Positions 7,662-15,555 of a stretch of DNA of 20,635 nt are shown piece after piece. The position numbers were made by a program, and so were the translations under genes. The DNA comes from Ktedonobacteraceae bacterium (GTDB lineage: Bacteria > Chloroflexota > Ktedonobacteria > Ktedonobacterales > Ktedonobacteraceae): contig JADBKA010000077.1 in the NCBI GenBank assembly GCA_014896635.1, positions 1-20,635 of the forward strand, given 5' to 3'. Each line of letters opens with the position of its first letter. Within the stretch, counting starts at the first letter, position 1. The notes under the pieces were generated by a model that did no database searches, had not been told where the DNA came from, and was given only the letters and a program-made list of their open reading frames with translations.

Positions 7662-9158
7662 CTAATCAGTTGACGCGGAAGACGCCGCCGGCTGCCGGCG
7701 GCCAAGCCCTCTGGCGATACGAGCGCCCAGGTCGCTATCGACCTGCCGCCACAGGGCAAGCGCACGCTCCTGCACAGCCGGTTCCACGCCATCGCCCAGA
7801 TGGCCGACGACATTGTTGACCAGGTGCTCGCGGTCGGTCTCGGAGAGTACCTGGCGGTAGAGATTGCCCGGCTGCACGAAGTCGTTATCTTCGGCATGTG
7901 GCGTATAGGCGCTGCGCATAATCTCGCCGCTCGCAAACCAGCCTGGATCGGCGTAGTGCTGCGGATCGGCCTGCGGGCCGCCGTAGCTATTGGGAGCGTA
8001 GACCGGCTGGTTGCCGTTGTGCCGGTAACGCATCGCGCCATCCTTGTTATAGCTATGCACCTCAGCCACCGGCTGGTTGACCGGCAGTTGCAGGTAGTTG
8101 GTACCGATGCGGTACCTGTGAGTATCGGGGTAGCTGAAGAGCCGGCCTAGCAGCATCTTATCAGGACTCGGACCGATGCCAGGCACCATATTCGCCGGCT
8201 CGAATGCTGCCTGCTCGATCTGAGCAAAGAAGTTTTCAGGATTGCGGTTCAGCACCAGCCGTCCAACGGTGATGGGCGGGTAGTCGGCATGTGGCCAGAC
8301 CTTCGTCAGATCGAAGGGATTGAAGCGATATGTCGCTGCATCCTCAAACGGCATAATCTGCATCTCCAGTCGCCAGACTGGATAGTCCTTCTTCTCGATA
8401 GCCTCGCGCAGATCGCGGCGGTGGTAATCGGGATCTTCAGCGGTCATGGCCTTCGCTTCGGCGTCGGTGAAGTTCTGGATGCCCTGCTCCGTCTTGAAGT
8501 GATATTTAACCCAGAACTTCTCTCCCTGCGCGTTGACCCACATAAACGTATGGCTGCCGTAGCCGTTCATGTGGCGATAGGTACGCGGTGTTCCCCGGTC
8601 CGACATCAGGAATGTCACCTGATGGATCGACTCTGGCGACAGCGACCAGAAGTCCCACATGGCGTTGTTGCTGCGCATATCGGTATCGGGCATGCGCTTC
8701 TGTGAGTGGATGAAGTCCTGGAACTTGGAAGGGTCGCGTACGAAGAAGATGGGGGTATTGTTGCCCACCAGGTCGTAGTTCCCCTCTTCTGTATAGAACT
8801 TGATGGCGAAGCCGCGAGGATCGCGCACAGTATCGGCGGACCCCAGTTCGCCGGCCACAGTTGAGAAGCGTACCAGTACCGGCGTACGCTTGCCCACAGT
8901 ATTGAGGAAAGCCGCTCTGGTCCAGCGGGTCACATCTGCCGTTACCTCGAAGTAGCCGAAAGCGCCGCTACCCTTCGCGTGGACGACGCGCTCAGGAACA
9001 CGTTCGCGGTTAAACTGGGCCATTTTCTGTATGAGGTAGTGGTCTTGCAACAGCAGAGGGCCGTTGGGACCGACTGAGAGCGAGTGCTCATCACTGGGAG
9101 CAGGAATGCCTGCATCGGTAGTCGTCATGGGTGGGCGTGGATCGTGTTGATCGCTCAT
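7662..9158 (-). CDS. katA: Small-subunit haem catalase
   Basis: This monofunctional haem catalase dismutates H2O2 to water and O2. From the chosen ATG it is 498 residues, the size of small-subunit catalases. The distal haem residues are His60 ([14 protein letters not shown]) and Asn133 ([11 protein letters not shown]), and the proximal haem ligand is Tyr343 ([14 protein letters not shown]); their spacing (73 and 283 from the His) equals bovine catalase. The C-terminal helical region ends without the flavodoxin-like domain of large catalases. I prefer the ATG at 9158 because GGAG lies six bases before it; an in-frame ATG at 9170 has only a purine run two bases away. It is 281 bases downstream of the dehydrogenase, with its own likely promoter. 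Within a monooxygenase cluster it plausibly removes peroxide from uncoupled turnover. KatA is a provisional name. Confidence 0.96.
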   Translation of the reverse strand: MSDQHDPRPPMTTTDAGIPAPSDEHSLSVGPNGPLLLQDHYLIQKMAQFNRERVPERVVHAKGSGAFGYFEVTADVTRWTRAAFLNTVGKRTPVLVRFSTVAGELGSADTVRDPRGFAIKFYTEEGNYDLVGNNTPIFFVRDPSKFQDFIHSQKRMPDTDMRSNNAMWDFWSLSPESIHQVTFLMSDRGTPRTYRHMNGYGSHTFMWVNAQGEKFWVKYHFKTEQGIQNFTDAEAKAMTAEDPDYHRRDLREAIEKKDYPVWRLEMQIMPFEDAATYRFNPFDLTKVWPHADYPPITVGRLVLNRNPENFFAQIEQAAFEPANMVPGIGPSPDKMLLGRLFSYPDTHRYRIGTNYLQLPVNQPVAEVHSYNKDGAMRYRHNGNQPVYAPNSYGGPQADPQHYADPGWFASGEIMRSAYTPHAEDNDFVQPGNLYRQVLSETDREHLVNNVVGHLGDGVEPAVQERALALWRQVDSDLGARIARGLGRRQPAASSASTD

Positions 9159-9190
9159 GAAATGCTCCATTCTCTCTATTTTGTTTTACT

Positions 9191-9214
9191 GCTGACGTGG
9201 CATTCTGCGTCAGC
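9191..9214. repeat. 7-bp inverted repeat in the catalase leader
   Basis: GCTGACG (9191-9197) and CGTCAGC (9208-9214) are perfect inverted repeats separated by 10 bases, about 33 bases upstream of the catalase ATG. They could form a leader hairpin or be an operator. I do not recognise a PerR, OxyR or Fur box. Confidence 0.4.
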
Positions 9215-9402
9215 ACAAACTGTGTAATCGCTCGCTGTGTCTTTTCTCAACGAGCCAGGCGTGTGCATCTCCACGTGTTCCGCAGAGGTACATGGCCGGT
9301 GCCACAGTATCAGCTATCGGCACAATGTCGGGCGAACCTTCTGCCCGCACTATGCTCGCGCAAGCAGCATTCCTGGCCGGGCTATGCACGAGCTAAAGGA
9401 CT

Positions 9403-9415
9403 GTCCGCAGCGGAC
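9403..9415. promoter_or_regulatory. Palindrome at the predicted catalase transcription start
   Basis: GTCCGC-A-GCGGAC is a perfect 6+1+6 palindrome. The internal promoter predicts transcription starting near 9416 on the minus strand, so the palindrome would cover about +1 to +13, a typical repressor position. The protein that might bind it is unknown. Confidence 0.4.
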
Positions 9416-9422
9416 GGCATCC

Positions 9423-9450
9423 AGTATAGCACACGATCATTAAGGGACAA
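9423..9450 (-). promoter_or_regulatory. Internal promoter for catalase overlapping the dehydrogenase stop
   Basis: On the minus strand an extended -10, TGCTATACT (9431-9423; hexamer five of six), lies 16 bases after TTGTCC (9450-9445, four of six). The -35 is inside the last codons of the dehydrogenase. The leader to the catalase ATG would be about 260 nt. Confidence 0.45.
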
Positions 9451-10465
9451 GAATCCCGCGTCCGCGCAGTCTGCCGCTCTCCAGATCGTGAATCGCGTCG
9501 AGGGCGGCATCCAGCGGATAGATTGCCGTATGCAGTGTGACCTTGCCCTGAGCAGTTAACGTCATCAGTTCAACCAGGTCGTTGTAGGTGCCGACCAGGT
9601 TGCCGATAAAGTTGATCTCGGTCGAGATGATGTCGATGGTGGGAACGCTCAATGTTCCCCCATAGCCGATGATGAAGTGCGAGCCGGCCCGCCGTAGCAT
9701 CTTGACCGCCTCATGCTCGGCTCCCTGCTCCCCCACGAAGTCGATCACGACCTCGGCTCCTTGCCCGTCGGTGATTTCCAGCACTTTCTTGACATGGCTG
9801 CCATCGGCCTCAATGGCATAGTCAACGCCCCACTGCCGCGTGAGATCAAGCGCGGCACGCGATTTGTCCAGCACGATGATCTGCGCTGGGGTCAGGGCCT
9901 TAAGACACTGCACACCAATATGGCCCAGTCCGCCGGCACCGATCACGACGGCCTTCGTACCTGGATAGAGCAGAGGGACAGCCTTTTTGACGGCATGATA
10001 GGCGGTAAGGCCCGCATCGGCAAGGGCGGCAATATCTTTGGGATGCAGGCTGGGATCGAGCTTGACGACGGCGCGAGCGTTGGTTTTGAGCAGTGTGGCC
10101 ATACCACCATCGACAGAGATACCGGGAAAGACAGAATTGCTACAGTGCATATCATTACCGGCGCGGCAGGCACGGCAGAGACCACAGGTGACAAGCGGGT
10201 GAACAATGACGGTATCGCCAATGGCCACATTGCTGACCGCCGAGCCGATGGCCTCTACCCAGCCGGCGTTTTCATGCCCCAGCGTGTATGGCAGCGTGAC
10301 GCCTGATTTCTCGACCCACTGACCTTCGATAATGTGCAGATCGGTCCGGCACAGCCCGGCCCCGCCGATACGCACAATCACATCGTTCGGTCCTGTAATG
10401 CGCGGTTCCTCTATCTCCATCACTTCAGGATGCTGGTTATATTTCAGCAGACGAACGGCTTTCAT
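9440..10465 (-). CDS. Zinc-dependent NAD-linked alcohol dehydrogenase
   Basis: This is a 341-residue medium-chain dehydrogenase. Catalytic zinc ligands are Cys39 (GLCRTDLH), His64 (GHENAGWVEAIG) and probably Asp150. The structural zinc loop has Cys94, Cys97, Cys100 and Cys108 (CGLCRACRAGNDMHC). The Rossmann motif is GAGGLG at 176-181, with Asp200 at the end of the next strand (IIVLD), which favours NAD over NADP. Dehydrogenases of this kind accompany prm clusters, where they oxidise the alcohol made by the monooxygenase, for example 2-propanol to acetone or a primary alcohol to aldehyde. The substrate here is inferred only. Its ATG overlaps the TGA of the upstream DUF59 gene as ATGA, indicating translational coupling, and AAGGAG lies about 7 bases before the start. 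Confidence 0.93.
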   Translation of the reverse strand: MKAVRLLKYNQHPEVMEIEEPRITGPNDVIVRIGGAGLCRTDLHIIEGQWVEKSGVTLPYTLGHENAGWVEAIGSAVSNVAIGDTVIVHPLVTCGLCRACRAGNDMHCSNSVFPGISVDGGMATLLKTNARAVVKLDPSLHPKDIAALADAGLTAYHAVKKAVPLLYPGTKAVVIGAGGLGHIGVQCLKALTPAQIIVLDKSRAALDLTRQWGVDYAIEADGSHVKKVLEITDGQGAEVVIDFVGEQGAEHEAVKMLRRAGSHFIIGYGGTLSVPTIDIISTEINFIGNLVGTYNDLVELMTLTAQGKVTLHTAIYPLDAALDAIHDLESGRLRGRGILVP

Positions 10466-11262
10466 GCTCTCTCTCCTTCCGGTAGCGTTCTGCCGGCTCC
10501 AGATCCGTAACGTGTCTGGAACATATCAGTACAGAAGACGGTATTGAACATGATGTTCATACGCACAGCGCGGGAGCGGCGCAGGTAGTCCTGAAGTCCG
10601 CCGGCAGGAATGGCCTGTCCCTGCTCGTCCATAAAGAGGAGACCCTGCGGCCCATGCGGCAGACCGAGCAAGGTGGCCCGCCGCAGGTAAGACTGCATGG
10701 TATGGGCCTGCCGCTCGATCTGAACGACCCGGCGCGGCGTAGTGATAAAGATGCGCTGCGTCACTTCGTCAACGGTGACATCGGCCATACGCAGCGAGAG
10801 CAGCGTTGCCTCATCCAGCCCGGCTTTTTGCAGGGCGCGCAGCAGCATATCCTGACGCATCAAAAAGCCCTTGCGCAGAAATATCAGTCGCAGCTCTTCC
10901 AGGTTATCTTCAGTCTCCTCAGGGAAAACTTCCTTGAAGGTTTTGCCCGTGTTGACGCCGTTACTGACTTCATCCTCAGTACAGTGGTCTAGCAAGAAGA
11001 TGCGCACGGAGCGCACACCTGCAATTGCCTGTACTCTGTCGCGCAGGTCGCTTGCCATCAAATAGGCGAAATTGGGAGAACACCAGTACGTGGGCAGCTT
11101 GAAAGTAACCGTGACATCACGTCCATCGACTTGCACAGAATCAATGAAGCCGAGCCTGACCAGGGATTCGTCCAGTTCTGGGTCAAGCACATCGGCGATC
11201 GCCGCATAGACGCTGGCCTCGGTAATTTCGGTGGAGAAGGTATCGGTATCGGCAGATGGCAT
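10462..11262 (-). CDS. DUF59 (MIP18/PaaD-like) protein with a long C-terminal extension
   Basis: The 266-residue protein begins with a DUF59 domain (about 12-95): VLDPELDESLVRLGFI, then VTVTFKLPTYWCSPNF with the conserved Cys61. Stand-alone DUF59 proteins of about 100 residues take part in iron-sulfur or metal-cluster assembly. A DUF59-type 'metal-sulfur cluster biosynthetic' gene is, as I recall, a regular member of prm/mim clusters, so a role in maturing the di-iron enzyme or its [2Fe-2S] reductase is likely but unproven. Residues about 115-245 form an unassigned extension whose pattern loosely recalls a tyrosine-recombinase catalytic fold without its catalytic residues. The ATG at 11262 was chosen because AAGGAG lies six bases upstream; a farther in-frame start at 11349 would add 29 residues that do not look conserved. 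The stop overlaps the dehydrogenase start. Confidence 0.85.
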   Translation of the reverse strand: MPSADTDTFSTEITEASVYAAIADVLDPELDESLVRLGFIDSVQVDGRDVTVTFKLPTYWCSPNFAYLMASDLRDRVQAIAGVRSVRIFLLDHCTEDEVSNGVNTGKTFKEVFPEETEDNLEELRLIFLRKGFLMRQDMLLRALQKAGLDEATLLSLRMADVTVDEVTQRIFITTPRRVVQIERQAHTMQSYLRRATLLGLPHGPQGLLFMDEQGQAIPAGGLQDYLRRSRAVRMNIMFNTVFCTDMFQTRYGSGAGRTLPEGERA

Positions 11263-11370
11263 AATATGCTCCTTCTCTTCAGTCAGATCAGATATACCGG
11301 AGACACACAGGGGAACATGCGAGCTGCCAGCGGGCAGGCAGCCCGGCATGTTCTGCGTTCCTCCCTCTGA

Positions 11371-12432
11371 TCACTCCAGGACGCCGATGCCACCAGCCTT
11401 GTGATGGAGTTGTCCGGCCTGCTGAGACAACGCATCGTCCCTGACTTTAGCGAGTTGCTCCTGCGGATCGATGCCATACAGCCGCGCCGCATTGAGACCC
11501 AGGATCTTGCGCTTCGTCTCCAGATCCATCTTCACGTGGTACTCAGCTTGCAGATCCTCCGGGAACTGGAAGGCCATGAACCGCTCAACCAGCCACTTAG
11601 GTTCCCAGATAGCATAGTCACTACCAAAGAGGATTTTATCCGGCCCGATCCAGAACAGCAGGTTCGCCATGACTTCGGCAAAGTAGCGCGGGCGCGGGAA
11701 GATGAAAGGCAACACGACCGCCAGGCCAGCGTAGACGTTGCTCTCCTGTGTGGCGATCCAGCAGAAGTCTTCGATGCGAGGCAGGCCAGCGTGCTCGACA
11801 ATAAAGATCAGATCGGTAAAGACCGAGGCGACATCATCGACATCCGCTACGTCAAAAGCATCGCGGTTCAGCGGGTAAATGGTTGGTCCTTTATGGACGT
11901 GGATGTTGGTGATACCCAGTTTGACGCACTCCTCCAGGAAGCGATAGCTCTCAGGATCGGAGAGCTTGTAGCCTTTGGAGTTTCCGCGCCATTCGGCGGT
12001 GTAGAGCTTGACGCCCTGAATGTTCCATTCGCCTTTCTGTCGCCGCAGTTCCTCCAGGCCGGCATCACCATCGCGGGGATCAAACGCGCCATTGAGGATG
12101 TAGCGATCAGGATACATCTTCTTCATGACGCTGTTCTGCTCAACGGTGTTAAAGCCGTTTTTAAAGAAGTCGGTCAAATAGGTGGGTTGCAGGATCGCCA
12201 GGTCCACATAGCCTTTGACGAACTGGTCGAAAACCATGTCGTCAGGGCTGTACTTCTCGTACTTTTCCAGTGACCAGACGTATTCTGGCGGGGAGAGATT
12301 CTTGTGGTAGGCATAAAAGCAGTCGATCCAGCCGCGCCCATACTTGTTCTTCTGATTGGCCGGACTGGCATCCCAGAGGTGTGAGTGACAGTCAAGGACG
12401 AAGATTTCTTCTCCATTGTCGGTGCGATACAT
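11371..12432 (-). CDS. Amidohydrolase-2 family metal-dependent hydrolase
   Basis: The 353-residue protein has the amidohydrolase-2 (ACMSD-like) TIM-barrel signature: DCHSH near the N-terminus (His16, His18), VKLYTA (Lys142), ITNIHVHKG (His178/His180), VEHAGLPR (His214) and ILFGSDYA (Asp272). These are the expected metal ligands and the catalytic Asp. A protein of this family follows prmABCD in actinobacterial propane monooxygenase loci, but its substrate there is, to my knowledge, unsettled. It could be a decarboxylase or hydrolase of a side product, or a metal-handling accessory. The ATG lies 351 bases after prmD. The nearest SD-like run (AAAGG) is farther from the start than usual, so initiation may be weak or the start slightly misplaced. 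It ends 108 bases before the DUF59 gene. Confidence 0.88.
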   Translation of the reverse strand: MYRTDNGEEIFVLDCHSHLWDASPANQKNKYGRGWIDCFYAYHKNLSPPEYVWSLEKYEKYSPDDMVFDQFVKGYVDLAILQPTYLTDFFKNGFNTVEQNSVMKKMYPDRYILNGAFDPRDGDAGLEELRRQKGEWNIQGVKLYTAEWRGNSKGYKLSDPESYRFLEECVKLGITNIHVHKGPTIYPLNRDAFDVADVDDVASVFTDLIFIVEHAGLPRIEDFCWIATQESNVYAGLAVVLPFIFPRPRYFAEVMANLLFWIGPDKILFGSDYAIWEPKWLVERFMAFQFPEDLQAEYHVKMDLETKRKILGLNAARLYGIDPQEQLAKVRDDALSQQAGQLHHKAGGIGVLE

Positions 12433-12783
12433 ACGTTGTAACCAGCCTTTCTCCTGCTAGCTGACGATGCTAAGAGGTCCCATATACAAACTGACTACAG
12501 ATCGATGCCGAGACACAGAACTGTTGTCAACCTTCGGATCAATGCTCTCACTACCCTCACAACAGCTCTGGTCAGGACAGGCTATGAATGGATACCTGAG
12601 AAGGAGAAGATAACTACCCAGAGAAACACTGTAGCATACAATCTTCGATTCCACAAGGACCATTCTTCCCAGGTTGTCAAATTATCCACTCTTTAAGCTA
12701 TCTGATGACTGAGAGAAGCCTTTTCCGCTGGTTTAGCTTCTCACTGTTGCCAGAGAGTTGTAGCTCTCTGGCAACCCACCGGT
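12433..12783 (-). other. Gap between prmD and the amidohydrolase gene
   Basis: These 351 bases contain the strong hairpin after prmD (listed separately) and, on the minus strand, a perfect TTGACA (12530-12525) for which no good -10 exists at 16-18 bases. No ORF here looks coding. Downstream genes may depend on readthrough of the hairpin or on an unrecognised promoter. Confidence 0.5.
12746..12775 (-). terminator. Strong hairpin immediately after prmD
   Basis: GTTGCCAGAGAG and CTCTCTGGCAAC form a perfect 12-bp stem with a 6-nt loop, starting 8 bases past the prmD stop. No U-run follows on the minus strand (next bases AGTGAGAAGC). It is therefore more likely a 3' stabiliser or partial terminator than a full intrinsic terminator. 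Confidence 0.55.
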
Positions 12784-13167
12784 TCAGTGTGCCGGTTCCG
12801 GTTCAAAGCCCAGGTACTCGGCTGCATCCTCAGGGTTGGCAAAGAGCAATACTCGGTCATCGAGCCGTACCTGTCGCCCGTAGTGTGTCGATGTCTCGAT
12901 TTCAAAATCATAGACGCCGTACTCACCCGGCTCGTAGCCCAGTGCCTCACCGATCTCATCCATGTCGAACTCCAGCATCTTCTCTGCATCAATGCGGATG
13001 ATCGCCGGATAGCGTGTGACCCGTACGCCCGGTTTTTTGCTCATGATGTCGGCGATCACATTGCCCTCGACGCTGGCGCTCATTGTCACACCACACAGGT
13101 TGGAAGGCTCACGTTTAAACTCGTACGAACGAACGTCGCTCCCTCTATTCTCTGCGGTCTGGCTCAT
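12784..13167 (-). CDS. prmD: Monooxygenase coupling (effector) protein, MmoB/DmpM family
   Basis: This small protein of 127 residues has no cofactor motifs. It fits the MmoB/DmpM regulatory family: CGVTMSASVEGNVIADIMSK (25-44), RYPAIIRIDAEKMLEFD and GEYGVYDFEIETSTHYGR. Such proteins bind the hydroxylase and couple electron transfer to O2 activation, controlling turnover and regioselectivity. Its position directly after the small hydroxylase subunit is the prmABCD/mimABCD order. Its ATG overlaps the TGA of prmC (ATGA), and a perfect AGGAGG lies seven bases before the start, so it is probably translated at a high rate and in step with prmC. A strong hairpin follows the stop codon. The C-terminal tail (PEDAAEYLGFEPEPAH) is acidic. 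Confidence 0.92.
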   Translation of the reverse strand: MSQTAENRGSDVRSYEFKREPSNLCGVTMSASVEGNVIADIMSKKPGVRVTRYPAIIRIDAEKMLEFDMDEIGEALGYEPGEYGVYDFEIETSTHYGRQVRLDDRVLLFANPEDAAEYLGFEPEPAH

Positions 13168-14267
13168 AGCTGTACCTCCTCTGGCAATGTCAATCCCAGT
13201 TTCGACAGAATGGATGTAAAGCGCTCTTTCGCGCGCTCATAAGCGTCTTCAAAGCGCAGCACTTTGATCTGTGTCTGCGACCAGAGAGGCTGGAGCAGGC
13301 GCGCTCCACTGACGCTGAACGGGGTCCAGTGAGCAAGCCATTCCTGCATGATACGCTTATTCGCTTCACCGTACTGCTCATCTTCAGCCAGCAGTCTGAA
13401 CTGCTCGATGCTATAGGCCAGGTTATGCTCGTAATCGAGTTCGGCGATGCCAAAGAGCACCGGCGTCACATAATCGCCATGAGGCGCGGCGAACTGAAGC
13501 ACAAACTGGCTGCGGAACAGTTCTCCACAGAGCGGCTCGAAGATGAGATTGGCGGCGAAGAGTTGCTCTGCCCAGTCGGGAGTAGCCGTCAGGCGCTCGA
13601 CGTTTTCACGTACACCAGGCCAGGCAGGATCATTCTTCCAGGTCTGCTTGTGTGCGAAGCCGTTGAAGCCAGGGATGCGCTCACTCAACTCCAGGTTGTA
13701 GAGCGCCAGGTCCTGGGCAAAGCGCAACTTATCAGCAGAGTTGATGGCAATAGCGTTGTTGATCATGTTAGTCATGCCATCGCGCTGAGCTGCCAGAAAG
13801 ACATACATGCCCAGTCCATGCTCAGGATGCATCCAGGCACTGACATGCGTCTCTACACATTTTGTCCAGCTCGCATTCCACGTTGCATACACGTTCTGCT
13901 CGCGCGCGATGGCAAGCGCCTGCTGAACCTGGCGCACCGTGTTTGCTTCGCGGATATACATATTGCGATGCCACTGCTCATTGGGGTCGCGGAATGTATG
14001 CCAGTCGGACGCCCGCATTTTCGTCCAGCTTGCATCATAGCCTCTGGTGCCATCGGCAAAGGCGTACAACCAGCCTTGCAGCAAGTGACGGTTTGTATCG
14101 GGCTGCACATCGACTGTGACTTCCTCATAGACGCTGGCATGGCGTCCACGTGGCTTGAAATAGTTGAAGGAGCGGCTCTCCGAGCCGGAGAATGTGGCTG
14201 CACCAGCCTGAGCGTTCGTGATGTGTACGGCTGGCCCGCTATCGGTCTCGGTCGTAAGGTTTGCCAT
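13164..14267 (-). CDS. prmC: Di-iron monooxygenase hydroxylase small (beta) subunit
   Basis: The 367-residue helical protein matches the SDIMO beta-subunit family (ferritin-like, without iron ligands). Recognisable stretches are SFNYFKPRGRHASVYEEVTV (33-52), DPNEQWHRNMYIREANTVRQ (94-113), a central THVSAWMHPEHGLGMYVFLA segment and SQFVLQFAAPHGDYVTPVLF. Family members pack against the catalytic alpha subunit in the (alpha-beta)2 or (alpha-beta-gamma)2 hydroxylase. The length (about 370) fits PrmC/MimC rather than the shorter toluene monooxygenase subunits. There is no separate gamma subunit gene in the cluster, as in other prm/mim-type operons. It lies 47 bases after the reductase and overlaps prmD by four bases. 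GGAGG lies about 12 bases upstream of the ATG. Confidence 0.92.
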   Translation of the reverse strand: MANLTTETDSGPAVHITNAQAGAATFSGSESRSFNYFKPRGRHASVYEEVTVDVQPDTNRHLLQGWLYAFADGTRGYDASWTKMRASDWHTFRDPNEQWHRNMYIREANTVRQVQQALAIAREQNVYATWNASWTKCVETHVSAWMHPEHGLGMYVFLAAQRDGMTNMINNAIAINSADKLRFAQDLALYNLELSERIPGFNGFAHKQTWKNDPAWPGVRENVERLTATPDWAEQLFAANLIFEPLCGELFRSQFVLQFAAPHGDYVTPVLFGIAELDYEHNLAYSIEQFRLLAEDEQYGEANKRIMQEWLAHWTPFSVSGARLLQPLWSQTQIKVLRFEDAYERAKERFTSILSKLGLTLPEEVQL

Positions 14268-14314
14268 AACAGGTTCTTTCCTCCATTTCGAGTTGCTACA
14301 TTGCGCTATTTGAG

Positions 14315-15355
14315 CTACTCTACTTTTCCGGTGGGCGTAAATTTGTCATAGAAAATGCGATCTTCGCTGATCCCTTTCCGCACCAGCACAGGGATGGCGG
14401 CATCTATCATCGGCGGTGGACCACAGAGATAAGCCTGTGTCTGGTACTGTCCCTCCTCCAGGTGGCGGTCAAGCACATCGGTGATCAGGCCCGTCTCTCC
14501 ATCCCATTCATCTTCCTCCGCCGCCATTGAGAGAGCCGGGATGAAACGGAAGCCCGGCAACCGCTCTTCCAGTTCCCACAGGCGATCAAGATAGAAGAGG
14601 TCTTTGCGTGTCCTTGCTCCGTAGAAGTACGTGGCCTTGCGTTTGATGCCGCGCTCAGCCATGTCGTTGAGCAGTGACCAGAGTGGCGCCATGCCGGAAC
14701 CGCCCCCGACGCAGATGATATCCGTTGGATACTTCTCGCGCAGCATAAAGACGCCGTAGGGACCCTTGACTTCCAGCTCCTGGCCAACAGTAAACCCGCC
14801 ATCCAGCAAACTTGAAAACCGGCCTCCTGGAAAAACTTTGATGATAAATTCCAGCCGATCTGTCGTACGCGGGGTATTCGCCATAGAGTAAGCACGATAT
14901 TCGTCGCTGCCGGGGATACGGATAGACGCATACTGCCCGGCATTAAACTTCAATCTCCTGTCCGGCTCATTAAAGGTGAGCACGAGACGCCGAATATCGT
15001 GCGTGAGCGGTTCGATGGCTTCAATCGTTGTCCTGAAGGTCTCGATGGGGATACCGAGCCGGATGATATCCTCATCATAGTTAATCAGTTCAACCTCCGC
15101 GTCACTGTAGACATGAGAACGGCACAGCAGGACATAGCCCTCATCGCTCTCATACTCAGGCAAAGCAAAAGTGGAGTATTTCGCCATCTCCAGATCGCCG
15201 TCCAGCAGAAACGACTTACAGGCTCCGCACTGCCCTTCCCGGCAGCCGTGTGTCAACGATACCCCCTGACGAAAAGCGGCGTTCAGGACGGTCTCGTCCT
15301 CGTCCACTTCAATCTCAATGTCAACCGGTTGAAATCGAACTCTATGTGTAGCCAT
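14315..15355 (-). CDS. prmB: Monooxygenase NAD(P)H reductase with [2Fe-2S] and FAD domains
   Basis: The 346-residue protein passes electrons from NAD(P)H through FAD and a plant-type [2Fe-2S] cluster to the hydroxylase. The N-terminal ferredoxin domain has Cys38, Cys43, Cys46 and Cys78 (CREGQCGACK ... LLCRS). The FAD domain has RAYSMAN (154-160) preceded by FNAGQYASIRIPG. The nucleotide domain starts ICVGGGSGMAPLWSLL (214-229) and ends with YLCGPPPMIDAA. This is the same domain order as MmoC, PrmB and DmpP. I chose the ATG at 15355 because the ferredoxin fold begins right after it and AAGGA lies upstream; an in-frame start at 15391 adds 12 unlikely residues. It is separated from prmA by 200 bases with strong secondary structure, unusual for subunits of one enzyme. 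Confidence 0.95.
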   Translation of the reverse strand: MATHRVRFQPVDIEIEVDEDETVLNAAFRQGVSLTHGCREGQCGACKSFLLDGDLEMAKYSTFALPEYESDEGYVLLCRSHVYSDAEVELINYDEDIIRLGIPIETFRTTIEAIEPLTHDIRRLVLTFNEPDRRLKFNAGQYASIRIPGSDEYRAYSMANTPRTTDRLEFIIKVFPGGRFSSLLDGGFTVGQELEVKGPYGVFMLREKYPTDIICVGGGSGMAPLWSLLNDMAERGIKRKATYFYGARTRKDLFYLDRLWELEERLPGFRFIPALSMAAEEDEWDGETGLITDVLDRHLEEGQYQTQAYLCGPPPMIDAAIPVLVRKGISEDRIFYDKFTPTGKVE

Positions 15356-15430
15356 ACCCCACGCTTCCTTAAAAACTAAGCAACTTCCCACTACAGGCGA
15401 GTAGCCGGCGCCTCCCCACTATGAGCGAAC

Positions 15431-15540
15431 AAAAAAAACAGGGGGAAAAGCGGGGGGACCCGGCGCGGCAGGCCCCGGCAGGTAGATGTTTTTCACTGCC
15501 GGGGGCTGCCAGGGCGACCGCGAGACAGGGCAAGGGTCGC
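15431..15540 (-). promoter_or_regulatory. Structured prmA-prmB intercistronic region with hairpins and oligo-U
   Basis: A 15-bp stem with one mismatch (arms 15467-15481 and 15496-15510, 14-nt loop) is GC-rich and very stable. A smaller stem, GCGACC/GGTCGC (15514-15519 with 15535-15540), precedes it on the minus strand. Downstream on the minus strand come C-runs and then eight consecutive U (complement of 15431-15438). CAGGGG just after the prmA stop can pair with CCCCTG next to the U-run. It could attenuate transcription or stabilise the prmA message. Confidence 0.5.
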
Positions 15541-15555
15541 TCCTACATTCCCCTG

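Noticed and set aside
12525..12530. Perfect minus-strand TTGACA before the amidohydrolase as a promoter
   Set aside because: No acceptable -10 at 16-18 bases; isolated hexamers of this kind arise by chance.
13329..14351. Open plus-strand frame of 340 codons opposite prmC
   Set aside because: Antisense shadow of a clear hydroxylase subunit; no recognisable motif.
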